Positions 33,882 through 41,993 of a stretch of DNA of 64,000 bases are shown piece after piece. The notes beneath the pieces were generated by a model. It was given only the letters and a program-made list of their open reading frames with translations, did not search any database and was not told the origin of the DNA. This DNA is from Bacteroidota bacterium (GTDB lineage: Bacteria; Bacteroidota; Bacteroidia; Bacteroidales; JAAYUG01). The DNA is taken from assembly GCA_029571215.1 (NCBI GenBank), contig JAKPTE010000028.1:1-64000 (forward strand), given 5' to 3'. Position 1 is the first letter of the stretch, and each line of letters opens with the position of its first letter. Made by a program: the position numbers and the translations under genes.

Positions 33882-34006
33882 AAACTAAATATTTTGCTAC
33901 GTAAAGGTAGTCAAAAAACGGAATGTTGATCTCTATTTACCGTATAACAGAAAGTGAAATGCATTCCGCAGATTTTTACATTGGCGTGTGCAGGATAAAA
34001 TCTTGT

Positions 34007-34014
34007 TATCTTTG
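34007..34014 (+). promoter_or_regulatory. -7 box TATCTTTG of purD
   Basis: This exact TAnnTTTG match lies 33 bases before the purD ATG. The only possible -33 element (ATTG at 33980) is 23 bases upstream, longer than ideal. Confidence 0.5.
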
Positions 34015-34047
34015 CCGATATACCTAACAGATTAAAGCTTGTAAGCC

Positions 34048-35319
34048 ATGAACATACTTTTGCTGGGTTCGGGAGGCCGAGAGCATGCCCTGGCATGGAA
34101 AATCAGGCAAAGCAGCCTCTGTGAAGCACTCTACATTGCTCCCGGAAATGCAGGTACTCTCAAGGAAGGCACCAATGTTGGACTCAATATGCTCGATTTT
34201 GCTTTGGTGGGCGATTTTTGCCGGGATAAGAACATACAGATGGTAGTGGTGGGACCGGAAGAACCTTTAGTAAAAGGGATAGCAGATTATCTCAGGTCGC
34301 GGAAAGATTTACCCGGCATTATGGTTATCGGCCCCGATAAAGCCGGTGCAAGGCTGGAAGGGAGCAAAGATTTTGCCAAGCATTTCATGATGAAATACAA
34401 AATTCCAACGGCGGCATACAAAACATTCACTCCGGAAGAATACGAAGCCGGAGTTCAGTTTCTCAGGAGCCTGAAGCCTCCCTATGTCATCAAAGCGGAT
34501 GGTCTGGCGGCAGGGAAAGGCGTTTCTGTATTGCATGATCTGAAGGAAGCTGAGCAGGAACTGGAACAAATGCTGAGCGGAAAGTTTGGGGAAGCAAGCA
34601 ACCGTGTTGTTGTTGAAGAATTCCTCAAGGGAATAGAGCTTTCTGTATTTGTAGTTACCGACGGTACTACTTACAGATTGTTACCTGAGGCAAAAGATTA
34701 CAAACGTGCAGGGGAGGGCGATACAGGTCAAAATACCGGGGGAATGGGAGCTGTTTCTCCTGTTCCGTTTGCTGACAAGGTTTTCATGAAGAAGGTTGAG
34801 GAACGTATCATCATACCTACTATCCTTGGGTTGAAAGAGGAAGGTATTCGTTATCAAGGTTTTATATTCTTCGGTCTGATGAATGTTGACGGGAATCCTT
34901 ATGTAATCGAATACAATGTGCGGTTGGGTGATCCCGAAAGTGAGGCTATTCTTCCGCGCCTGGAAAATGATATTGTCCGGCTTTTTGAGGCAATGGCTAC
35001 CGGAAAGTTACGCGAGGAAACAATCCGGATTTCGTCTGATGTTGTGGCCACTGTGATGTTGGTTTCCGGAGGGTATCCCGGTGTTTACCGGAAGGGGTTT
35101 GAAATAAGCGGGCTTGATGAGGTGAGAGGGAGTATGGTTTTTCACGCCGGCACGGCAATGCTGAACGGGAAAGTTGTTACCTCCGGGGGGCGGGTTCTTG
35201 CGGTAAGTTCATCAGGACGTACCATGGAAGAAGCGCTTGAAATGTCGTATGCAAATGCCCGTTCCATTTCGTTTGAAGGGATGTATTACAGGCGTGACAT
35301 AGGTTTTGATCTGAAATAA
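34048..35319 (+). CDS. purD: Phosphoribosylamine-glycine ligase
   Basis: PurD catalyses the second step of purine synthesis, joining glycine to phosphoribosylamine with ATP. The 423-residue ATP-grasp enzyme shows LLLGSGGREHALAWKI at the N-terminus, VVVGPEEPLVKGIADYL, GSKDFAKHFMMKYKIPTA, PYVIKADGLAAGKGVSVL, and the ATP/metal block GFIFFGLMNVDGNPYVIEYN, followed by VRLGDPESEAILPRL. Length is normal. The start fits the promoter box upstream. It is followed after 20 bases by a DUF6427 membrane protein gene. Confidence 0.96.
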   Translation: MNILLLGSGGREHALAWKIRQSSLCEALYIAPGNAGTLKEGTNVGLNMLDFALVGDFCRDKNIQMVVVGPEEPLVKGIADYLRSRKDLPGIMVIGPDKAGARLEGSKDFAKHFMMKYKIPTAAYKTFTPEEYEAGVQFLRSLKPPYVIKADGLAAGKGVSVLHDLKEAEQELEQMLSGKFGEASNRVVVEEFLKGIELSVFVVTDGTTYRLLPEAKDYKRAGEGDTGQNTGGMGAVSPVPFADKVFMKKVEERIIIPTILGLKEEGIRYQGFIFFGLMNVDGNPYVIEYNVRLGDPESEAILPRLENDIVRLFEAMATGKLREETIRISSDVVATVMLVSGGYPGVYRKGFEISGLDEVRGSMVFHAGTAMLNGKVVTSGGRVLAVSSSGRTMEEALEMSYANARSISFEGMYYRRDIGFDLK

Positions 35320-35339
35320 TCTGCTAATTCTTTTGAAAG

Positions 35340-36323
35340 GTGTTGCTCAGACTGCTCAGGTTGAATTCGGTTTGGATCAGTTTTGTTTTCATTCTGATTT
35401 GGGGGATTGTTTGGTTTACTATTGGGGCCGGATTATCCTATCCGGCGGGTCCTTATGAAGGAATGCCTCTGTACAGGCTGGTAGCATCTCTTATCTTTTC
35501 AGGTGCTATTCTTCAACAAACAGCTAGTTTTGCGTTCATACTAATAACTGGCTTATATGCGGTAAGTATGAATACCAGATACCTGTTTCTGGGAAGTCGG
35601 TCGCAGATGCCGTTTGTATTTTTTGTCATGATGGCAGGAAGCAGGCCAGGTGATTCTGATATTTATCCGGTTCTGATGGCTCTTCCTTTCATACTTTGGT
35701 CAGTTGACAGGCTGATTTCCTCCTATCGTGTGCAGAAAAATGCCTATCATCCTTTTGAAGCCGGACTTTTGATTGGTGTTGCATCTTTTTTCTATGCTCC
35801 TGCCATGGTTTTTATTATTCTGATTTTGGTGGGCGTTTATTTATTCCGCCAGGCAGGTTTGAGGGAGTATCTGCTTGCAATAACCGGATATCTTCTGCCA
35901 TTTGGTTTCTATTTTGCCGGGTTGTTTATTCTGGATAAGCCGGTGAATGATGCAATTCGTCAGATAATTTCATGTTTGCTGAGACCTGACAGGGAAGTTT
36001 TTTCCCTAACTGAAGCAATCTGGACAGGATGCTATTTCTTTGTTCTGCTGATATCCAGTTATTTCATGATATTTCGTTTCCAGACAAGGAAAATCATTGT
36101 AAGGAGGTCATTTACACTTTTTTTCTGGTGGTTTGCTCTGACTGTTACCATATATTTTCTGGTTCCTTCAGCCGGTAAAGAAATTATAGTTTTGCCGGCG
36201 GTTCCGGTAGCGTATCTTTTTTCGGAATTTTACCTCAATACACAGAATAAAAAATGGGGAGAAATATTGTTATGGCTAATGGTAGTCTCCTTGATATTGT
36301 ATCTGAGGTTTCAGATTTTCTGA
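35340..36323 (+). CDS. DUF6427 family membrane protein
   Basis: The 327-residue protein has about eight to nine TM helices. The pattern RLNSVWISFVFILIWGIVWF, SRSQMPFVFFVMMAGSRPG and FEAGLLIGVASFFYAPAMVF is what I recognise as DUF6427, a Bacteroidetes family that resembles the membrane part of GT-C or DUF2723-like proteins and has no known function. The start is GTG (VLLRLLRLNS); no ATG lies close upstream. It follows purD by 20 bases. It ends convergent with the next gene. Confidence 0.68.
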   Translation: MLLRLLRLNSVWISFVFILIWGIVWFTIGAGLSYPAGPYEGMPLYRLVASLIFSGAILQQTASFAFILITGLYAVSMNTRYLFLGSRSQMPFVFFVMMAGSRPGDSDIYPVLMALPFILWSVDRLISSYRVQKNAYHPFEAGLLIGVASFFYAPAMVFIILILVGVYLFRQAGLREYLLAITGYLLPFGFYFAGLFILDKPVNDAIRQIISCLLRPDREVFSLTEAIWTGCYFFVLLISSYFMIFRFQTRKIIVRRSFTLFFWWFALTVTIYFLVPSAGKEIIVLPAVPVAYLFSEFYLNTQNKKWGEILLWLMVVSLILYLRFQIF

Positions 36324-36343
36324 GAAGAAAGCCTCTTCCATTT

Positions 36344-36799
36344 TTATTTTGTTTCCACATAGGAGAGGATAGCTGCAGCTTCCCCTGGAGTGCCATCAGG
36401 AAATTCAATAAACAGATGATATACTCCGGTTTTTGTGCAGGCAAAATCGAATCCGGGGTAATCCTTGCCGGTTGCGGGATTAAAAGTTGTGCCCATCAGG
36501 CGGTTTTCGTCATATAGTTTCAGGACAACTTTTCCAGCAAACGAAGGACTTTTACAGACGGTAAAGCGGTAACGGACATTCTTTTTAAGAAGCATAGTGA
36601 ATTTGGCCGGGATAAGCTTTCCGTCGGCATTGAATTGCGGTTTACCGGCTTTAAAATCCTGAAGGTAGACGGCATCATTTCCAGCGTTCAGTGCACAATC
36701 CTGAATTTCTTTGCTCAGGTCCTGGCCTGAAAGCTGGCAGGGAAGAAGGATAGACGTCAGGAAGACCAACAGGCGGATTATTTTGAATAGTTGCTTCAT
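36344..36799 (-). CDS. Small exported protein of unknown function
   Basis: The 151-residue protein has a signal peptide (FKIIRLLVFLTSILLPCQLSG, cleaved near residue 25). The mature part is mostly beta-strand-like, with two cysteines (CKSPSF near 82 and FACTKTG near 118) and the pattern GVYHLFIEFPDGTPGEAAAI near the end. I do not recognise a named family; it may be a periplasmic beta-sandwich. It starts 15 bases after the lipoprotein gene upstream, so the two are probably cotranscribed. Confidence 0.6.
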   Translation of the reverse strand: MKQLFKIIRLLVFLTSILLPCQLSGQDLSKEIQDCALNAGNDAVYLQDFKAGKPQFNADGKLIPAKFTMLLKKNVRYRFTVCKSPSFAGKVVLKLYDENRLMGTTFNPATGKDYPGFDFACTKTGVYHLFIEFPDGTPGEAAAILSYVETK

Positions 36800-36814
36800 A
36801 TTTCCAGGTTCTTG

Positions 36815-37708
36815 TCAGAGAGACAAAAGATTATTGCGCAGTTTTTTTGTTTCATCCAGAATTTTTGGAAGAACATCCGGTTTTATTTCCACGTGGCTTT
36901 TTTCGTTTTGTTTAATCACCAGCATGCCGTTTTCTTCAACCATTTCCGGTTCACCGAGTTCATAGGTAATTGTAACCTGATCAAAGAGTTTTTTGATAGG
37001 TTCCATCAATTCGATAAGGGAATTAAAATAAGGATCTCTTTTATAGTTTTTCAGAACCAGAAGGAGGTCAGCGAGCACGATTTTTTGTTCTCCGATTCGT
37101 TCCGCAAGATCAGGGTGGGGTTTTTGGTTGTACATGGTAGTGGCCAGGTAAAGGCCTTCAATCCAGGTTCCGGTTATGATCAGTGCGCTCAGGTTTCCTC
37201 TTTTGTTGGTTCTCAGATAATCGTCCATCTGATTAAATGAATGAACCGATATAAAAATGAGGGAATCCAGATTTTTGTCATTTGTGGCAAGACGTTTCAG
37301 GGTAACGAAGTCGAAAAACTGACCTATGCGCAGGTCTTCTGAGAGGTTTTTTATGGCGGTGAGGTAATCTACAACCGACGTGCGTTTGTTGTAAATATTC
37401 AGGTAGCCAAGATCTGCCCCATAGATTCCCAGATGGAGAGCCTGTTGGTTTTCGGTGGTTATCCGGGAAAGATCATTCGGATTGGCAAGAGAGCCCTGTG
37501 AAAATGGAGCACCGACTTTTTTCAGCAAAGCAGCAATTTCAACCGGAGAAGAGAGGTTGTCGATGATTTCAGCCATAGCCTGCTGTGAAATAGCCATGCT
37601 TTCTGACAATAACGAATCAGATATTTCACCAAAATCGGTTCTGGAACTCTTTCTTCCGCAACCTGCCAAAACAAAAGCAATGATAAGGACAATCGCTAGT
37701 TTATGCAT
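36815..37708 (-). CDS. Lipoprotein of unknown function
   Basis: The 297-residue protein carries a lipobox, LAGC with the lipidated cysteine at residue 17, so it is anchored in the outer or inner membrane. The mature part is predicted to be mostly alpha-helical, with blocks NAIKNLSEDLRIGQFFDFVT-like in the middle and ELVLADLLLVLKNYKRD-like further on. No enzyme motif is visible. An exact -7 box lies 27 bases upstream, so it may start its own unit after the ABC gene. It is followed by a small exported protein, which suggests an envelope pair. Confidence 0.65.
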   Translation of the reverse strand: MHKLAIVLIIAFVLAGCGRKSSRTDFGEISDSLLSESMAISQQAMAEIIDNLSSPVEIAALLKKVGAPFSQGSLANPNDLSRITTENQQALHLGIYGADLGYLNIYNKRTSVVDYLTAIKNLSEDLRIGQFFDFVTLKRLATNDKNLDSLIFISVHSFNQMDDYLRTNKRGNLSALIITGTWIEGLYLATTMYNQKPHPDLAERIGEQKIVLADLLLVLKNYKRDPYFNSLIELMEPIKKLFDQVTITYELGEPEMVEENGMLVIKQNEKSHVEIKPDVLPKILDETKKLRNNLLSL

Positions 37709-37734
37709 TGTAAGTTTGCATTAGTTGATCATCC

Positions 37735-37742
37735 CAAATTTA
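37735..37742 (-). promoter_or_regulatory. -7 box TAAATTTG upstream of the lipoprotein gene
   Basis: On the minus strand TAAATTTG (37742-37735) is an exact TAnnTTTG match, 27 bases before the ATG of the lipoprotein gene. No -33 element with correct spacing is apparent. The rest of the 204-base gap between the ABC gene and this one holds no recognised gene. Confidence 0.45.
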
Positions 37743-37912
37743 TGAAATAAAACCAATCTTTGCATGATAAAATTTCGCTGCCGTCCGGATGACAAGTTTC
37801 AATAAGGATAATGTCATAGGGCCGTTTCAAAGCCTCGTTTTTTTGACCTCCCGTAAAGAATTTATTTTTGATCTGATGCTCCTAAATCAAGAAAACAGGT
37901 GTTCATGAAAAT

Positions 37913-40900
37913 TCAGCGGAGTGAGAGCAGATTTTTTCTTTTTTTCCGCAATGAAGATATCCGATTCAATAGCTTCAGAAGAAGGTCAAAGTAAAGAATG
38001 GCATACAACAGCAATCCATAACAAACGATAAACAGGACATTAAACCAGTAGGTATCAATCAGAAAGCCGGCAAAATATTTGCGCGGAGCGAAAAAATGGG
38101 ATCGGAAATCTAAAGGACCGGAAGGTTCAGGGTCGCGGTAAACAGGGTCAAACTGTTGATATAAATGGTGTTCGTATTCGAGGATCTTTTTCTTTTCGAA
38201 TATTTTTCTCACCTGATCGGATACACTTTCATTAAAATAAGAGTCATACAGATAATAATACCTTTCCCTGTTCCGGGCCAGCATGAGACTGACCAGGTTT
38301 TCCTTCATGGCATTGTATTTCAGAAATATCCTGTTGTAGAATGAGTCCAGCGAATCGAAATACTGCCTGGCAGCTTTCAGCATATCATCAGTGAACTTTT
38401 CAGGGGAGGGCAATGAAGGAGCGGGAAATCGTACATCGGGAGTAAGCCGGATTTGTTTCCGGATCTCATTTGAAACCAGCAGCAGGTCAGAATTGATACC
38501 CGAAGAATCCTTTATGGAAATTTCTTGGTTCTCTGCACGATCCAGCCTTTTTCTCAATTCGGGGATATAATACCCCTGCATAAAATCGGCATGACTGATT
38601 TCCTTTTCAAGCGGATAAAAGTATTGCTGATAGCGGTTATCTTTATATTGGTGAACCATCAGTGCTTCGTACGACCATTTGGTTGGCATGAATTCGGCCA
38701 GGAGGGGGGTTTTGTCTACGCGTGTAATCAGTCGGTTCAGTTTGTCAAATGGGAACATTGCGCCGCTGAGCACCATCATAGGAATAATGAGCAGGGGAAT
38801 CATAATGTAAATTGTCACCACCGAATTAAACGAGGAAGACACAATTAGCCCCATCAGATTGGAACAGGCGGCAGTGACAAAGAAAGCCAGCCAGTAATAG
38901 AAGGTCATTTCCCTTATGGAAAGCATATTGTTGCCAATCAGAATAAATACGATTGCCTGTAAAGCAGAAATAGCCAGCAGGATAAATATTTTCGACATCA
39001 GATAGCTTGAGCGGCTGAGGTGTAGGAATTGCTCGCGTTTCAGGATTTTCCGGTCGTGGAAGATTTCTTCAGCGCTGAGGGTAAGTCCCAGAAAGACAGC
39101 AACGATCAGGATCATGAAAATATAGATGGGAATATTTTCATTCTCGCGGTATATATATGTGCTGGATCCGGGGTTGGCAATATATCGTATCAGGAAGGAA
39201 AGCAGAAGTGCAAGGGCAGGGGTTTCTATAAGGTTGAGTGCAATGTATTGTTTATTATGGAGTTTGGCAATAATGTCTCTTTTCAGGTAAATGCTGAATT
39301 GCCGGAACCATGATGGGACGGCAAGAATCCGGGGAGGTGGTTCTGATACAGGAGGTAATGATTCAGGAGCAATATTTTCAAGGTATAGCTGATGCCACTG
39401 TTCCGGAGAAACCTTTCGCTTTCCCGTATATTGCCCGTATTCGTTAACAACTTCAGCCTCAATGATGGAGAAAATCTGTTCGGGATTTACGTTTCCGCAC
39501 AGGGGGCATTCACCTATTTCACTGTTGATTTGTTTATCCAATCGTTTGAAGTACATCACTGATTCCACCGGATTTCCGTAGTAGACCAAATATCCGCCCG
39601 TATCAAGGATCAGGATTTTGTCAAACATTTTGAATATTTCGGAGGAGGGCTGATGGATGACCACAAAAACTAGTTTTCCTTTTTGCGACAATTCCCTGAG
39701 GAGGTCCATCACATTCTCGGAATCGCGAGAAGACAAACCGGAAGTTGGTTCGTCTACAAAGAGCACCGAAGGTTCACGTATGAGTTCAAGAGCAATGTTG
39801 AGGCGTTTTCGCTGACCACCTGAAATTTCCCTGTTCAGAACGGATCCCACTTTCAGATGGCTGTATTCCAGAAGGCCAAGGTTTTTCAGCACCTGATTGG
39901 TAAGTGCTGTAATTTCATCCGTTGATTTGTTTCTGAAGCACTGGCATGCAGCAAACCAAAGGTTCTGGAATACAGTAAGTTCTTCAATCAGCAGGTCATC
40001 CTGCGGAATAACGCCAATTATTCCTTCCAGCTCTTTTTTTCTTTTATGGAGGTCGAGACCGTTAATGTAAATTTCTCCCTGAAAAGGTTTCTCAATACCT
40101 GAGAGAACATTCAGAAGGGTTGTTTTTCCTGCTCCGCTTGCTCCCATAATTCCAATCAGCCGACCCTGTGGTTCGGCAAAGCTGATATCCCGTAGTCCGA
40201 ATTCACCGTTCGGGAAACGAAAGGAAATGTTTCGTGCTTCAAAGAGGATCTGCTGACCAGGTATCAGGGGTTGAAACCGGGAAGAAACATCGCTGTAGTA
40301 AACAGGTTTGCTTTTAGGAAAACGCAGGGCACTCCCGCTGGCAAACAGGTAAATTCTGTCAGGAAAAACCTCCATTCCGTTCAGGGTTACCAGATCCTTA
40401 CCCGAATATTTCAAAAAGTACAAATCAACGGAAGGAATTCTCAGGATAAATACTTCACCGGAAACGGATTCGCGGCTGATAAAGGTAATTTGATCCGGCC
40501 CGGGCGCAGAAGAACCAATGATGACCAGGTTGGGGTCGGGATGAACAGTAGGGGAAGGCAATGCGGCAAAACGACGGATGCTTTCAAATTCATCGGTTGA
40601 GATATTAAAGACTTCGGCCACTGTGTTGATGATGGCCATCCGCTGAGCGCTGTATCTTTTGTTGATATTGATCAGTTCAAAAAGGCGGATTAAAACGATA
40701 ATTTTCTGCTCGCGGGTGAGGGTTTTGTTGATTTTACGACAGATACTGAGAATTTTCACAGAATCCCTGACGGAAGTAAGCCGGTATTGTCTGGCTGAGA
40801 TATCTTTCTTATCAGAATCATATGAAGGGATTTCTGCTATTTTTTCAAAGAGATGAAAATATTCGTTGACCTTCTCATGGCTGAGCTGACGACTGAGAAA

Positions 40901-40999
40901 TTCCCTGATAAAATTCAGTTCATCGGAGGCAATACCCTCGTCCTGTTTGGCAATAATGCCAAAGAGCTGCATCAGGGCTTTCAGAATTTCTTCGCTCAT
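37913..40999 (-). CDS. Large ABCG-type ABC transporter with TerB-like N-terminal domain
   Basis: The 1028-residue protein is a fused ATPase and permease. Residues 1-140 are helical and TerB-like (LFGIIAKQDEGIASDELNFI); residues 155-235 look like a small beta-domain, possibly a degenerate FHA fold (LVTLNGMEVFPDRIYL). The ABC domain follows at 255-480: Walker A GASGAGKTT at 286-294, signature ISGGQRKRLN at 393-402, Walker B VLFVDEP. A CPLCG motif (498-502) precedes an ABCG-like permease with about six TM helices (585-760), a 200-residue soluble part and a last TM near 985-1010. It ends the signalling operon 24 bases after the SiaC-like gene. Substrate unknown. Confidence 0.82.
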   Translation of the reverse strand: MSEEILKALMQLFGIIAKQDEGIASDELNFIREFLSRQLSHEKVNEYFHLFEKIAEIPSYDSDKKDISARQYRLTSVRDSVKILSICRKINKTLTREQKIIVLIRLFELININKRYSAQRMAIINTVAEVFNISTDEFESIRRFAALPSPTVHPDPNLVIIGSSAPGPDQITFISRESVSGEVFILRIPSVDLYFLKYSGKDLVTLNGMEVFPDRIYLFASGSALRFPKSKPVYYSDVSSRFQPLIPGQQILFEARNISFRFPNGEFGLRDISFAEPQGRLIGIMGASGAGKTTLLNVLSGIEKPFQGEIYINGLDLHKRKKELEGIIGVIPQDDLLIEELTVFQNLWFAACQCFRNKSTDEITALTNQVLKNLGLLEYSHLKVGSVLNREISGGQRKRLNIALELIREPSVLFVDEPTSGLSSRDSENVMDLLRELSQKGKLVFVVIHQPSSEIFKMFDKILILDTGGYLVYYGNPVESVMYFKRLDKQINSEIGECPLCGNVNPEQIFSIIEAEVVNEYGQYTGKRKVSPEQWHQLYLENIAPESLPPVSEPPPRILAVPSWFRQFSIYLKRDIIAKLHNKQYIALNLIETPALALLLSFLIRYIANPGSSTYIYRENENIPIYIFMILIVAVFLGLTLSAEEIFHDRKILKREQFLHLSRSSYLMSKIFILLAISALQAIVFILIGNNMLSIREMTFYYWLAFFVTAACSNLMGLIVSSSFNSVVTIYIMIPLLIIPMMVLSGAMFPFDKLNRLITRVDKTPLLAEFMPTKWSYEALMVHQYKDNRYQQYFYPLEKEISHADFMQGYYIPELRKRLDRAENQEISIKDSSGINSDLLLVSNEIRKQIRLTPDVRFPAPSLPSPEKFTDDMLKAARQYFDSLDSFYNRIFLKYNAMKENLVSLMLARNRERYYYLYDSYFNESVSDQVRKIFEKKKILEYEHHLYQQFDPVYRDPEPSGPLDFRSHFFAPRKYFAGFLIDTYWFNVLFIVCYGLLLYAILYFDLLLKLLNRISSLRKKRKNLLSLR

Positions 41000-41023
41000 C
41001 TATGTAGTATTAAGGGACTTTGC

Positions 41024-41398
41024 CTAATAAGGCAGGTGATCAAAAGGAATATCAACAATCTCAGAATATTCGATGCCGGCGTCGGCCATATCTTCATCGT
41101 TTTTTGGGTAGTGCCATCTGATGCGAACATTTTTTCCTTCGGCGGAAAGTTTTTCAAGCCGAAGAAGGATATCGAGGATGATTTTGGAAGAAGCCGTATT
41201 GAAATACGACATCTGAAAATCAACGACTGTGTTTTCAGCCGGTGAGGCAAGATATTCATCAAGCCAATGCAATACCGGACTATAAAAATTGGATACATCT
41301 TCGGGCAAGGATCTGCCGGAAAATTTGAAATTTCCTGTTTCCGGGTTCAGGAAAATTTCAGGTGTATCTTCTTTTGCTGGTATGTGCATCATGTTCAT
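41024..41398 (-). CDS. DUF1987 / SiaC-like regulatory phosphoprotein
   Basis: The 124-residue protein matches DUF1987, the family of Pseudomonas aeruginosa SiaC. Family blocks are TPEIFLNPETGNFKFSGRSLPED near residues 12-34 and FQMSYFNTASSKIILDILLRLE near 61-82. SiaC is phosphorylated on a threonine by SiaB and dephosphorylated by SiaA; the equivalent threonine here appears to be Thr68 in FNTASSK. Unphosphorylated SiaC activates the diguanylate cyclase SiaD in Pseudomonas, but no such cyclase is in this window. It follows the SiaB-like kinase by 11 bases. Confidence 0.85.
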   Translation of the reverse strand: MNMMHIPAKEDTPEIFLNPETGNFKFSGRSLPEDVSNFYSPVLHWLDEYLASPAENTVVDFQMSYFNTASSKIILDILLRLEKLSAEGKNVRIRWHYPKNDEDMADAGIEYSEIVDIPFDHLPY

Positions 41399-41409
41399 AG
41401 GGAACGGTA

Positions 41410-41982
41410 TTATAATTTCCTTGGAATGAAGGCAGTAAACAGAAAGAAGTACATGTTTTTTTCAACAGGCACAAAACTGTAATCGAATTTCTTACCTGTT
41501 TTGCGGCGGATATCAATAAATCCAAGTCCAGCTCCGCCTCTTTGGGAAACATGTCCCTGAAGGATCTGGTTTTTGTAAAGGTTGTCCAGTTCGCTGCGCG
41601 TAAGATGATTAATATTGTTCAGGAGGGTTGATATTTCCTCCTTTTTGGCAGATGTAACCAGGTTTCCTGTAGTGATGGAGTATTCCCCGGGGCTTCTTGC
41701 AACAACAAATATTCCCCTACTGTCTTTTTGTGAGGAAATTTCGTTTTCATCGGAGTGCTTGCTGATGTTCTGAAGGGTTTCGACCAATACATGGAATACT
41801 CTCTGTTGAATGGTTTGAGGGTCATCGGGTTTTGTAATGCTTGTTTCGGTGAGTTCGGCGAATGTTTTGATCAAACCATGTGTAATGATTCCTTCGTAAA
41901 CCAAAAAAATCTCAAATGATTTCATGGACTTGTACACAGAGTAAACAAATTCCTGAAAACGGGTATTGTCTGTCTGAACCAT
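41410..41982 (-). CDS. SiaB family protein kinase (HATPase fold)
   Basis: The 190-residue protein resembles SiaB/DUF6272, an ATP-binding kinase of the GHKL fold related to anti-sigma kinases. The N-box is HVLVETLQNISKHS with Glu68 and Asn72; the G-motif is RGGAGLGFIDIRRKTG (148-163), and FDYSFVPVEKNMYFFLF ends the fold. It should phosphorylate the DUF1987 protein encoded 11 bases downstream. It has no membrane segment and no sensor domain, so control must come from partners such as the phosphatase 11 bases upstream. The gene set is the kinase-phosphoprotein core of a partner switch. Confidence 0.82.
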   Translation of the reverse strand: MVQTDNTRFQEFVYSVYKSMKSFEIFLVYEGIITHGLIKTFAELTETSITKPDDPQTIQQRVFHVLVETLQNISKHSDENEISSQKDSRGIFVVARSPGEYSITTGNLVTSAKKEEISTLLNNINHLTRSELDNLYKNQILQGHVSQRGGAGLGFIDIRRKTGKKFDYSFVPVEKNMYFFLFTAFIPRKL

Positions 41983-41993
41983 CTGGCTGGCTG

